Shown in pieces: positions 49,051 through 62,200 of a stretch of 64,000 bases of DNA. The first letter of the stretch is position 1, and the number at the start of each line of letters is the position of its first letter. The position numbers and the translations under genes are program-made. Location of the stretch: positions 26,060,532 to 26,124,531 of the forward strand of contig NW_026947503.1 of NCBI RefSeq assembly GCF_034190915.1, in the 5' to 3' direction. The notes under the pieces are model-generated. The model saw only the letters and a program-made list of their open reading frames with translations. It did not search any database and was not told where the DNA came from. The stretch comes from Cavia porcellus. Taxonomy: Eukaryota; Chordata; Mammalia; Rodentia; Caviidae.

Positions 49051-49479
49051 AAATTCCATGGCAGTTATCATCATCTTGCATAATATGTTTTACTTATTTT
49101 TTTCACAGTCAAGTGCAAACTCCCATGAGGTCATATTTTTTTAAAGAACTATATTGTGGAACATTGCAATTATATAATAAGCACCTTATATACATCTGCC
49201 ATCCTCCTATAATAATTTCTATTCAATCTTGTATAATATATACCACTCCTTTCAAAATGGTAATTATTAGTGCATGTTAATTTACAAATTTTGTTGTGAC
49301 CTTCCATCAAAGCACAAAATGTGCTTTGATTGTATTCTCTCTACTATTCTCTCTTCCCCTCCCCACTCCAGCCCTAATTCCCAACAGGACTTCTTGTACT
49401 TTTATGTCATCTCCCCCCTAGAGCTGATCTCATAAATAAAAGAAAAAAATACTATACTTGCCTTTCTGAGACTAGTTTA

Positions 49480-50105
49480 TCTTAACATGAGAATCTCTAG
49501 TTCCATTCATTTTTATGCAAATAACATTACTTTGTTCTTTATAGCTATATGATACTTCATTATGTATATATACCACTTTTCTTATTCATTTATTTTACTT
49601 TTATCTATTCACTTTATTCATTTACTTGTTGATAGGCATTAGGCTGATTCTATAACTTGGCTATTGTGAATAGTGCTGTGATAAACATAGGTATGCTGGT
49701 CTCTTTAAAGTAAGCTGACTTTGATTCCTTTGCATATGCACCCAGGAGAGTTATAGGTGAATCATATTGTGCCACCTCTTCTTTCAGGACTAAATTAATT
49801 TGAAACTAATCTCACCCATCACATCATTTAATCTATTTATAATTTGTTTGGCTTCTCTAAAAGATAAACATACTTAAAATACAGCCATAATAGTATCCTT
49901 AAATATCAAGTCAGTATGCAAATTTCTCCAGTAGTCTCATAACACTTTTTAACTGTGGTAATTGTAAGTAACATGAAATGTACTACTTTAGCCATTTTTA
50001 TGCAAGCAGATCAGTAGCATTAGATATGTTCATATTGTTGTGCCATTATCTATCTCCAGAACATTTTTGTTATTTAAAATCAAAACTCTATCCATGAAAT
50101 ACATA
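49480..50105 (-). mobile_element. Old L1M-like 3' material
   Basis: 49480-49780 has GAGACTAGTTTATCTTAACA, TTCATTTTTATGCAAATAAC and GGCTATTGTGAATAGTGCTG, a minus-oriented old L1 3' coding end. 49940-50100 (CATTATCTATCTCCAGAACA, AAAACTCTATCCATG) resembles another ancient L1-type 3' sequence, perhaps in the other orientation. Confidence 0.55.
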
Positions 50106-50109
50106 GATA

Positions 50110-50790
50110 AATTTTTGGGGTATCGTAGTGAATGTTATTGTGTTCAAAGTAGTTGCTGTACCCTTAGACTTGATACTGTCAAACAAAACAGATTCAAATA
50201 AAATCAGTCAAAGCAAGAAAGTGAAAGCAATACAGGGCTTCAAATTAATTTCATAGGAAATCAAAATTGTTACCATACTATATCCTGCTATCTTTAGAGT
50301 AGTTGTCCATGCCATCAAATCTAGTACAAGTAGATAAACTAGAACAGAATATAACCAAACTAAACAGAGTGATGAAAACAATATGGGTTTCAAATTATGA
50401 TACAAGATTAACAATGGCAGCTGTCTTCCCTTTTTAGAGAATTCCTCCCCTTTCATTTTCACAGGGTGCATTGTATATTTTATATCCCAGTAACTCCTTT
50501 AGTTTTTAGATTATAGAGGCACTCTGCTATTTACCTAAAGTGATTTGGAAACTTTTTATCCCTGAGCATGATCTCAAGTTGTATCCATTTATCTTCAAGA
50601 GCCTCAAGGTTTTACTTCCTTATAACTGAATAGTTCTCCTTTGTATAACAGTGTCATGTCTTTCCAACCAATCTGTAGCTGATGGGCAAGCTACCCCCGT
50701 TTTTTCTGGCTCCCTGTCACGTAGAGCATTGTTTCTCCTCTTTGACTTTCAGTCTATAAACCATCTTTCAGGTTAATTATATTTACTTTT
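50110..50790 (-). mobile_element. ORF2-deleted L1, copy E1 (5' truncated)
   Basis: In the minus direction: ORF2 start-proximal (endonuclease) stub at about 50700-50785, then an ORF2 C-terminal end stub (50565-50700, cf. 60705-60850), then 3' UTR units to about 50122. It shares its internal junction with copy E2. Its 5' side abuts the 3' end of E2. Confidence 0.6.
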
Positions 50791-53046
50791 TATTTTAAAG
50801 AGGGTAAAATTGAACACAACAGAAGAGAACAAAATAAAACATAAGAAAGCAATATAAGAGACATAAATTTCAAAGCAAGACAATTAGAGATCTTCCCTAT
50901 CTGTCATATTGCCTGTTTTCTTCCAAATAGTTAACCATTTCTTCACATACAGAGAATTCACATGAAATAACATAGTATAGAACTGATCTGAACAAGATGA
51001 GGAAGATGTTTTAGGTCTTCAAGATCAGACAACAGGGAAGTCAACGGCTGTCGTGTTTCTCATTCTCTTCAAAATAGCTGTCTATACCTTCATGTATGTT
51101 AAAATTAAACAAAACAAAGCAAAACAGGTTAAAATCACTCTGAACAAAGAATAATAGTATTGCTGGATTTCACATCATGACACTACGGAATCAGCACTGG
51201 GTACTGTAGTGTCCCTTTTTCTTCAAAGCAGTTGTTCATTTCATCACGTGTTATATGATCATTTCTCATACATAAACTGTTTATAGGCTCTCCATGTGCA
51301 TGAGTCTCTACATGTATTTCTATCCTTTCTATATTAGAGGAAGAAACAAAACAAAGCAAGACAAAACAAAACATATTCCTATAAAAATATGAAATGAAAA
51401 AGTCATATAAAGCCACAGTGCAAGGTGGTCTACAATGGTTACTGTGTTGTCTCTTGTTATCTTCAATAGAATTGTCTATATCATCAGGCATAGTAAAATT
51501 CAATATAGCAGTATATAACAATATTAATAAAAACAAAACATTGTAGACAGTGTAAAACTTCAAAAGCAGGTAATAATCAAACCAGAATGGGTATCCTAGT
51601 GAATCTTGTCATCTTCAGTGTAGTTGCCTATACTCTCAGACTTGATACTCTCAATCATAACAGATTTGAATAAAATCTGTCGATACCAAACAGCAATCTA
51701 ACAAACCAGATTCAACTAAGATCTGTCATGGGAAAGCAGTATAAGTTATACAGGGCTTCAGATTAAGCTAATAGGAAATAGGGAAGAAATATCATACCAT
51801 ATCCTGCTATTTTTAGAATAGCAGTCTGTGCCCTCAGATCTAGTGCAAGTAGACAAACTGGGACAGAATATAATCTATCTAAATAGAGTGATGTGAGTAA
51901 TGTGGATTTTAAATCCTGATACACTATTAACAATATCTTCTGCCTTCCTTTTTTAGACTATTCCTTCCCCTTCATTCCCACAGGGTGCACGGTGCATTTT
52001 GGGTCCCACCAACTCCGTCAGTTTTTAGATTGGTGGGGGCAACTTGCTATTTACCTAAGTAGTTCTGAACCTTCTCACTTCTGGACAGACCTCAACTTGT
52101 GTTCCTTTACCTACAAAAGCCTGTCTTTCCAACCTATCTGCAGGTGCTGTTGAGTTGCCCCTATTTCTAGTTCCCTGTCACAGACAGCATTATCTTCTCA
52201 TATTTGATTTTCAGTCCATAAACCCTTTTGCAGGTTAAATATATTTCCTATACGGAGCATCTTGGTGGACCCTATCCCCTGATCTACTCTGCATGTGTAT
52301 CTTTTTTTTCCCAGTGTATCAAGGCCATCTATATTAGAGATTATAGCCAACCTTTGCTGCCTCATTTCTGCTATGCTATTTTTTGGCCATTAGTTGTCTG
52401 CTTTTCTCCTTCATTCCACTTTGTGCTCCATTCATTGAGGCCTCTCTACCACTGTGCCTGAAATCCTGGTACTTTTCTCTCTCTCTCTCTCTCAAATGTC
52501 TTCAGTATTCTCTGTAGCGTTGGATTGGTGGTCACAAATTCCCCCAGTTCCTCTTGGTTATGGAAGCATTTTGTTTCTCCATTGATTTCTAGAGACAGTT
52601 TTTCAGGGTACATCAACCTGCACTGGAGGTTATTTTCTTTCAGGGCTTGGGATACTTTGCTCCAAGCTCTTCTTGATTGATGGTCTGTGTCAAGAAGTCT
52701 GCTGTGATTTTGATGGGTTTTCCTTAATAGGTAATCTGTTTCTTTTCTCTGATGGCTTTTAATATTCTGTTCTTATATTGAATTTCTGGGATCTTGATTA
52801 TTGTATGTTTGGTGTAGCTATGTTTTGGTTGTAGATGGGTGGAGTTCTGTATGCCTCATACATCTGAATATCACTTCCTTTTCCTATGCTTGGGAAGTTT
52901 TCCTTAATTATTTCTGTGAATAGTCTTTATATTTCCTTTGTTTTTACCCCTGCTTCTTCATTCACATTGTTTATTCTTAAGTTATAGATCCTCTTGGTAT
53001 CTTCTAGCCTTTGTATTGTTACTGTCTGTTTCCTTGTTATTTTTTA
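50791..53046 (-). mobile_element. ORF2-deleted (HAL1-like) L1, copy E2
   Basis: In the minus direction: ORF1 coiled-coil to C-terminal region (53046 to about 52450), the ORF1-ORF2 spacer and ORF2 start (52400 to about 52180), a jump to the last part of ORF2 (about 52170-52060), then a 1.27-kb 3' UTR ending in an AATAAAAAG-type terminus at about 50791. Nearly all of the endonuclease, RT and C-terminal coding DNA is absent. Confidence 0.6.
52450..53046 (-). pseudogene. L1 ORF1 fragment (copy E2)
   Basis: Aligns by eye with the ORF1 sequence at 58440-59020 of the neighbouring L1 (both contain CAGTATTCT, TTGCAGTGTTGG-like and GTCTGCTGTGATT-like segments in the same order), but with stops and shifts. 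RNA-binding ORF1 role only by homology. Confidence 0.65.
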
Positions 53047-53612
53047 CTTTAAAGAGATTAAGACAAAACCAGACATAACAAAGCAGATCAGAACAATGTA
53101 AGCAACACAGTATTTCACCAGCAAACAACCCGTAATTAACAGTAACTACCATAATGTCTCTTTCTTTGAAATAATTGAGCATAACTTCATATACAACAGT
53201 ATCAAATATAACAAAATAGTATAAAATGTTTAAAGAGAATAAAAGTATTACAGGGAATTCAGAACCAAATAACAGAAAGTGAAAAATGGCTACTATATTA
53301 TCTCATTTTTCATAGAAAATTTGTTTATACTATCACACATAATACAATCCAATAAGATACAGCATGATAGAACCAATGGAAACAGAAGAGCAAAAGTATG
53401 GTAGGACTTCAGAGTAAGATGATATTAAACCAACACTGGTTATTATAATGACTTGTTTTCTTCAAAATAGCCGTTCATACCATCACAGATAATAAAATCA
53501 AACAAATAAGGATAGACCTGTACCAACTAATGAATGCAATCATTATGAGGCTTCAAAGCAATGTAATGGGGAATCATGATTACCATGAACTTTTATGTAC
53601 TCTTACCATTTC

Positions 53613-56600
53613 TTACAGTAGAGAGACTATATAGTATTTATACACGTGAGTTTGATTTATTTCACTAATGACTATGGTCTCAAGTTGTGCCATTTATTTA
53701 TAAATATCTCAATGTGATCATTCTTATAGCTGAGTAATACTCCATTGTATAAAAATACCACAACTTTTTTTTTATCTATTCCTCAGTTGATGGACACTTA
53801 GATTGTTTCCAAGATCTGGCTATTACAAATTGTGCTGCTATAAGCATGGGTGCATATATATCACTGTAGTATGATGTTTTCAGTTCTTCTGGGAATATGT
53901 CTTGAAGTGGAACAGCTGGGTAGAATGGGACTTCCAATCCCAGCTTTTTGAGGAATCTCCAGACTGACCTCCACAGTGGTTGCACCAGTCTACTTTCCCA
54001 CCAACAGTGCAGAAGAGTTCCTTCTCCCCCACAACCTCTCCAGCATTTGTTGTTGATAGTTTTCTTGATCCTGGCCATTCTTTCAGGAGTGACATGGAAT
54101 CTCAGTGTTGTTTTAATTTGCATTTCTCTAATGACCAATGATGCTGAACACTTTTTCATGTATTGATTTTTTTTTGCATATTTTTTTTATTTAAGTAGAA
54201 AAGAAAGAAAAAAAAACAGTGAAGGGGTACAAGTTATACAGATTTACAGAAGAAAAAAATGAACAGTAGGAAATCATTAGTTAATGGATTACATATTGCC
54301 ATCTTAGAAATAATTGTTCAAGTCACAAAATTAAAGCTTGTAGAGTGGACATTCCAACAATGATACTGCAAACAGTTCTGTTCAATGATCCAATAAAACT
54401 CTGTGATATCATTTTCTATCTTATACACTTAAATATACATGCAGTTATATAGTTTAGAGCACTTTCTTTTCCTCTCTTTTGTACAATGACTATTACACAT
54501 TTTGGGTTTCATTGCTCCCACGGTTCTTATTGCTTTTTTGGAAGAGAGTAAAACCAAATGAGACATAACAGAACAGAATCGGTCAAATCAAAAGGGTGGC
54601 CATAATAGATAACATAAAAACATAATACAAGGTGATCAACAATGGTTACCATAATGCCTCCCGCTATCTCTAATAGAATTGTCTATATCATTAGTTATAA
54701 TACAATTGAACAAAACAGTAAAGAATAAAACCGACAAAACCAAAACATTGGAGACATTGTAGGTCTTCAAAAGTAGATAAAAGTCAACGAGAATGGGCAT
54801 TATAATGAATCTCATTATCTTCACAGCTGATGCCTAAACTTTCAACCCTGATACTATCCAGCAAAACAGAATAGGGGAACATCAGTCAAAAACAAGATGG
54901 TGAGAGTAATACAGGGATTCAAATCGAGATAATAGAGAGTCAAAGTGGGTTACTATATTATATCCTGCTATTTTTTCCCTTTAATTAAACGGATAAAAAT
55001 AAAAAAGTAAATAATGCAGTGGAGATTGAGAAAAAAGAGGGCATAACAGCGAAACAGCGCAGATCAAAACATAACCATTTAAGCAGAATAGTGTTTCACC
55101 ACATTTGCCATTTGTATTTCTTCATCTGAGAACTGTGTATACATCTCAGATGCCCATGTATGGATTGAGTCCATGAATTTCGGGAATCTGATTTTTTAAA
55201 ATTCTTTATATGTTTTAGACAGAAATCCTTTGTCTGAGGGACAGTCCATTAAGGTTTTTTTCCCCCAGTTTGTGGTTTTTCTTTTCACTATGCTGGAGAT
55301 TTCTTTTGACATGCAAAAACACTTTAATAAGATGCAATCCCAGTTATTGATTCTGGGAAGTAGTTCCCATGTGGTTTGGTTCCTGTTCATGAATTCTCTA
55401 CCTACCCCTATGTCTTCAAGATTTTTACCTACTTTGTCTTCCAATAGATTTAGTGTTTCTGTCTTGATTCAGATCTTTGATCCTTTTAGATTTTAGTTTA
55501 GTATATGGTGATAGGCATGGGTCTAGTTTTAGTTTTTGGCATATGGATAGCCAGTTTTTCCAGCACCATTTATTAAAGAGACTGTCATTCTTCCAGTGAA
55601 CATGTTCTTTATCAAAGATAAGGTGGTTGAGTATGTTTGTAGTTGTGGTTGTATCTTCTAATCTATTCCATTGATCTTCAGATTTGTTTTTATTCCAGTA
55701 CCATGTTGATTTTATTACAGTTGCTTTGTAGTATAACTTCAAGTCAGGGATTGTGATGCCTCCTACCTTGCCTTTGCTGCTTAGAATTGCCTTTGCTCTT
55801 CTAGGTCTCTTCTGCTTCCATATGAATTTTGGGAATGATTTCTCTAGATCTATGAGGTACATTGATGGTATTTTCATTGGGATTGCATTGAATCTGTGTA
55901 ACAGTTTTGAGAGAATGGCGATTTTCACAATATTTATTCTTCCTATACATGAACAAGGCATGTCTTTCTATTTTCTGAGATCATCTTCAGTTTCTTTTTT
56001 CAGGGTATTATAATTTTCCCTGCATAAATCTTTTACTTCCTTCATGAGATTAATTCCTAAGTACTTCATTTATTTGGATGCTAGTGGGAAGGGTGTAGCT
56101 TCTCTTATTTCTCTCTCCATGGTTTTGTTGTTAGTGTATAGGAATGCTATTGATTTTTGAGTATTGATTTTGTATCCAGCTACATTGATGAATTTATTTA
56201 TTCTATCTATGAGTCTTTCAATGGAGTTTTGGGGGTCTCCTATGTAGAGTATCATGTCATTTGCAAAGACCGATAATTTAACTTCCTCTTTTCCTATCTT
56301 TACCCCTTTTATTTCTCTCTCTTGTCTAATTGCCCTGGGTAGTATTTCCAGTACTATACTGAATAAGAGTAGTGATAAGGGTCATCCTTGTCTTGTGCCT
56401 TATTTTAAGGCAAAGGCCTTCAGATTTTGGCCATTTACTATGATGCTGGCTGTTGGTTTGTCATAGATGGCCTTTACCAGATTGAGGTAAAGACCATCTA
56501 TTCCTATTTTCTGTAAGGTTCTTATCATGAATGAGTGTTGGACCTTATCAAAAACTTTTTCTGCATCTATATAAATGAACATGTGATTCTTACTTTTGGC

Positions 56601-58374
56601 TTTATTGATATGGTGGATTACAATTATTGATTTACATATGTTGAACCATTCCTGCATGCCTGGGATGAATCCCACTTGGTCATGGTGTATAATCTTCTTG
56701 ATGATTTGCTGCATCCTTTTTGCCAATCTTTTATTGAGGATTTTTGTATTTTGTTCATTAGGGAGATTGGCCTGTAGTTCTGTTTTTTAGTTGTGTCTTT
56801 CTCAAGTTTTGGTACTAGGGTAATATTTGATTCCAGGAATGAGTTAGGGAGAATTGCTTCCCTCTCAATTTCAATGAAGAGCTTGAGGAGTGTTGGCATT
56901 AAGTCTTCTTTGTATTTCTTGTAGAATTCCTCAGTGAATACGTCTGGGCCTGGGTCTTCTTTGTAGGTAAGAACTTAACTACATTTTCAATTTCATTAAT
57001 AGAAATTGGGTTATTCAACAGTCTTACATCTTCTTGATGCAGCTTTGGTACTTCATATGTTTCTAGGAATCTGTCCATTTCTTCTGTGTTATCGAACCTA
57101 GGAGAGTAGAGGTTTTTGAAATGTGTTGATTATCTTCTGTATTTCCACAGAGTCTGTAGTGATTTTGCCTTTTTCATTCCTTATTTCATGAATTTGAGCT
57201 TTTTGTTTCCTTTTTAAAAATAAGGTTGGCTAGGGGCTTATCAATTTTATTTATTGTTTCAAAGAACTAACTCTTTGATCCATTGATTCTTTGGATTGTT
57301 TTCTTAGTCTCTATTGCATTAATTTCGGCTCTGATTTTTATAATTTCCTCCATTTTTTGGCTTTGGGCTTGACTTGTTCTTCTTTTTCTAGATGTTTCAG
57401 GTGTAGCATTGGGTTATTTATTTGTATTTGTTCTGTTTTCCTGATGTGGGAACTCAGTGCAATAAATTTTCCTCTGAGGACAGCTTTCATTGCATCTCAC
57501 AGATTCTGGTAAGTTGTATTTGTATTTTTGTTTGCTTGTAGGTATTGTTTAATTTTTTCTGTAATTTCCCCTGTGACCCACTGATTGCTTAAGAGTCTAT
57601 TATTCAATTGTGGGGTTTTTGTAGTTTTTTAATCATTAATTTTTAGTTTCATGGTGCTATGATATAACATGCATGGGATAATTTAAACTCTTTTGCATTT
57701 ATTTAAATATGCTCTGTGGGCTAGTATGTGGTCTATTTTAGAGAATGTCCCATGTACTGCTGAGAAGAATGTATATTCTGATGCTGTTCAGTGGAACACT
57801 CTGTATATGTCTATCAAGTCCATTTGTTCACAGGTATGATTAAGTTCTGTTATTTCTTTGTTGATTTTTCTGTCCTGTTGATCTGTCCTTTGGTGTCAAT
57901 GGTGTGTTAAGGTCTCCTCTTATAATTGTGTTATTGCTAATTTGATTTTTCCTTTCTATTAATAGTTGCTTTGTATAGCTGGGTGCTCTGGAATTTGGTG
58001 TATATATATTTAAGATTGCTATCTCTTCCTCTTGAAGTTTCTCCCTAACCATTATGTAATGACCTTCTTTATCTCTTAGGATCATTCTTGGTTTGAATTT
58101 CACATTGTCTATAAACAGAATAGCTACCTCTGCTTTTTTGGGGGGTGGAGGTTCCTGTTGCATGAAATATTGTTTTCCATCCTTTGACTTTCAGTCTGTG
58201 AGTTTCCTTTTGGGTTAGATGGGTTTCTTGTAGACAGCATATGGTTGGATGTTGTTACTTGATCCATTCTGCCAGTCTGTTTCTTTTAACTGGTGAATTG
58301 AGACCATTTATGTTAATGGTTATAACTGTTATATATTGGTTTATTGTTGACATGTTATCTTTCTGCTGTTGCAT
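53613..58374 (-). pseudogene. L1 ORF2 (copy C), endonuclease and RT, broken
   Basis: ATG 58374-58372 starts MQQQKDN...INGLNSPVKRNR (endonuclease N-terminus). GDLNTPLTPKDRSTGQ is the endonuclease core near 57900. RT motifs are [11 protein letters not shown] near 56520 and FANDM near 56265, where the usual FADD has Asn for the first catalytic Asp. The C-terminal [18 protein letters not shown] lies past the nested insertion, with stop TAA at 53613. Many stops and frameshifts. Confidence 0.88.
54181..55102 (-). mobile_element. L1 3'-UTR-only insertion nested in copy C ORF2
   Basis: The A-tail (T run on plus) at 54181-54189 and the 3' UTR up to 55102 correspond to 59236-60160 of copy D. On both sides the ORF2 reading of copy C resumes (KYMKKC... 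on the left, DEEIQMAN on the right). A degenerate ATTTGCCAT / TTTTGCATA pair may be the target-site duplication. 5' truncated, 922 bp. Confidence 0.8.
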
Positions 58375-58393
58375 CTTTATCTTTCCATTCTGT

Positions 58394-59235
58394 TTAATTG
58401 TCTGCCTTGCTTAGTGATTTTTTCCTAAGTGTATCTAAATTGTTTTTCAGTATTCTTTGCAGTGTTGGCTTAGTGATCATGAAGTTCTTCAGCCATTCTT
58501 TGTCATCGAAGTTCTTATTTCTCCATCCATTTTGAAGGACAGTTTTGCAGGGGACATCAGTCTAGGTTGGAAATCATTTTCCTTTAGGATCTGAAATGCG
58601 TAACTCCATGCTGTTCTTGACTTCATTGTGTTGAGAAGTCTGCTGTGATTCTGATAGGCTTTCCTTTATAGGTGATCTGTATTTTCTCTCTGAAATAGAT
58701 TTTAGTATTCTATTCTTATGTTGGATTTCTGGGATGGTGATTATTTTATGTCTGGGTGTAGTTTTATTTTGGTTATGGCTATATGGACTTCTATATGCTT
58801 CACTAATCCTAATGTCAGTTTCCATTCTCAGGTTTGGGAAATTTTCAGCTATTACTTCTTTAAATAGCCTCTTGATATCATTTGTGTTGTCACCTTTTCA
58901 TTTGTCCCTATCAATCTTATGTTGTTTTTCTTTGAATCATCTTGCAGCTGTTGAATTGTTATTTTTTGATTCCTTGTTATTTTTAAGAGATCTTTCCTTT
59001 CCTGTTCACTAGTTGCAGTCTTGTCTTCGAGATCTGAAATTCTATCTTCACTTTCTTTGAGGTGGTTTTGAGAACTTTCAATGGAATTTTTGATTTCCTG
59101 TATATCTCTTTGAATCTGCTTTATGTATTCTGTTTGTTTCTTATATTGTTCATCCAGGGACTCTATCTTTTTGTTTTATTCTTCTAATTTTTTAACTGTG
59201 TCTTATTTAGATCTGTTCAGCATCTCTTTCATTAC
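58394..59235 (-). pseudogene. L1 ORF1 C-terminal part (copy C)
   Basis: Encodes a Glu/Lys-rich coiled coil (IQEIKNSIESSQNHLKE, DRISDLEDKTA), then RNA-binding and C-terminal segments, ending in TAA at 58396-58394. An in-frame TAA near 59205 and other breaks make it a pseudogene. Confidence 0.8.
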
Positions 59236-62200
59236 TTTTTTTATTTGAAGAGAAAAAAAAGAAAGGTAATAAAAAAAGCAGTAAAAGGGTACAAATAATA
59301 TAGAATTTCAAGGAAAAAATACAGTAAGATATCACTAGTTAATAGGTTACATATTGTCATCTTTGAAATAGTTGTCCAAAGTATAAAATTAAAGCATGTA
59401 AAGTGAACATTCATACAATGAGATTGCAGACAGTGCCGATCAATGATCCAACAAAAGTTCAGTAATATGGATTTCCATTCTACACACTCAAACATACATG
59501 CAGTTATATTCCTTAACCACCTTCCTTTTCTCTCTTTTTAATAACAATTACACTTTTTGGGTTTTTTTTACTCGCATAATTCTTATTTTGCGAGAGAATA
59601 AAACCTAATGTGGCTAAACAAAACAGAGTCGGTTAAAACAAAAGGATGGACATAGTACATGATATAAAAATAGAATATCAGGTGATCTAAAATGGTTACC
59701 ATTGTGCCTCTTGCTATTTTTTTTTAAAAAGTTGCCTATATCATCAGGTATAATAGAATTGATCAGAACAGTACGGAACAAGACCAATAAAACCTACACT
59801 GGAGACCTTACAGGATTTCAAAAGAAGATAACAGTCAAACCATAATGGGCATCTTAGTGAATCTTATTGTCTTCAAAGTGGTTGCCTATACCCTCAAAGT
59901 TGATACTATCAAACAAAATAGAATATAGTAAAATCTGACAGAACAAGATGGGGAGAGCAATACTGAGGATCATATCAGGTTAATAGGAAAACAAAAAATG
60001 TTACTATAATACATTGTTTAATTTAGTTTTCCTTTAATTGAAAAAAAGTAAGAAAAAAATAGATTAATCTTAAAGAAGGGTGGGATTGAGGTAAAAGCGG
60101 ATATTGTATTAGAACAACACAGGTCAGAACCGAACAATGTGAGCATCATTGTGTTTCACCCCCAGATAATCTAACATAATAGTAGTCACCATAGTGCCTC
60201 CTTCCTTGAATTATTTGAGTATGACTTCATATACTATAGCATCAAGCATATCAAGTCAGTCTGAAGCTATTCAAGAGAATGAAGAAATTACAGGGTATTT
60301 AGAACCAGTTAACAGAAAACGAACAATGGTTTCTATATTATCTCTTTGCCTATAAAAAACTTTGTTTATACTATCGCATATAGTAAAATATAGTAAGATA
60401 CCACATGTTAAAACCAGTGGAAACAGATGTACAACAGCTTGGTAGGACTTCAAAACAAGATGATATTAAATCAGCACTAGCTTTTATGATGTGTTTTCTT
60501 CAGAATAGCTATTCGTACTATCACTGATACTAAAATCGAACAACCCAGTTTAAAACCATTGCAACTAATGAGTGATAACATGATATGGATTCAGACCAAT
60601 ATGATTGGGAATCATGATTACCACATACTTTTATGCATTCTTATCATTTCTTACACTAGGGAAACTATTTGGTATTTATGCATGTGAGTTTGATTTATTT
60701 CACTTATGAGTATGGTCTCAAGCTGCATCCATTTATTTATAAATATCTCAATATGATCATTCTTTATAGCTGAGCAGTACTCCATTGTATAAAAATACCA
60801 CAACTTTTTTTATCCATTCCTCAGTTGATGGACACTTAGATTGTTAAAGATCTGGCTATTACAAATTGTGCTGCTATCAACATGGATGCACATATATCAC
60901 TGTGGTATGATGCTTTCAGTTCTTCTGGGAATATGCCTAGAAGTGATATAGCTGGGTCAAATGGGACTTCCAGTCCCAGATTTTTGAGGAATCTCCAGAC
61001 TGACCTCCACAAAGGTCATACCAGTCTACACTCCCACCAAAAGTGTAGGAGAGTTCCTTTTTCCCCATAGCCTCTCCAGCATTTGTTGTTGGTGGTTTTC
61101 TTGATCTTGGCCATTCTTTCAGGAGTGAGATGAAATCTCAGTGTGCTTTTAATTTGCATTTCTCTAATGACCAGTGACAGTGAACATTTTTTCATGTATT
61201 TATTTGATGTTTGAATTTCTTCATCTGAAAATTGTTTATTCATCTCAGATGCCTATTTTTGGATTGGGTCTTTGAATTTTGGGGGTCTGATTTTTTTAAA
61301 AATTCTTTATATGTTTTAGACAGAAGTCCTTTGTCTGAGAGGCAGTTCACTAAGATTTTTTCCCAGTTTGTGGGTTTTCTTTTTACTATGCTGGGGATTT
61401 CTTTTGACATGCAGAAACTTTTTAGTAAGAGGCGATCCCAGTTATTGACTCTGGGAAGTATTTCCTGTGTGGTTTGAGTCCTGCTCATGAATTCTTTACC
61501 TACTCCTATATCTTCAAGGTTTTTACCCAGTTTGTCTTCCAGTAGATTTAGTGTTTCTGTTTTAATATTAAGATCTTTGATCCATTTAGATTTTATTTTA
61601 GTACATAGTGATAGGCATGGGTCTAGTTTTAGTTTTCAGCATATGGAGAGCCAGTTTTTCCAACACCATTTATTAAAGAGACTGTCGTTCTTCCAGTGAA
61701 CATGTTTGGCCCCTTTTTCAAAGATAAGGTGGTTGAATGTGTTTGTAGTTGTGATTGTATCTTCTAATCTATTCCACTGATCTTCGGCTCTGTTTTGGTT
61801 CCAGTACCATGTTGATTTTACTACAGTTGCCTTGTAGTATAACTTCAAGTCAGGGATTGTGATACCTCCTGCCTTGCCTTTGCTGCTTAGAACTGTCCTT
61901 GCTATTCTAGGTCTCTTCTCGCTCCAGATGAATTTTAGGAGTGATTTCTCGAGTTCTATGAGGTATGTTGATGGTATTTTTATCAGGATTACATTGAAAC
62001 TGTATGAAAGTTTTGGGAGAATGGCCATTTTCACAATATTTATTCTTCCTATCCATGAGCAAGGGATGTCTTTCCATTTTCTGAGATCATCTTCAATTTC
62101 ATTTTTCAGTGTATTATAATTTTCCTGGTATAGGTCTTTCACTTCTTTTGTGAGAGTAATTCCTAAATATTTCATTTTTTTGGTTTCTAGTGTGAAGGGT

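Larger units (their letters stand above)
53047..59235 (-). mobile_element. L1 copy C: ORF1 (partial), ORF2, short 3' UTR
   Basis: ORF1 3' part 59235-58394, ORF2 58374-53613, 3' UTR 53612-53047. It is interrupted in the ORF2 C-terminus by another L1 piece (54181-55102). Its 5' end is cut by L1 copy D. The ORF2 frame is broken repeatedly. Confidence 0.85.
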
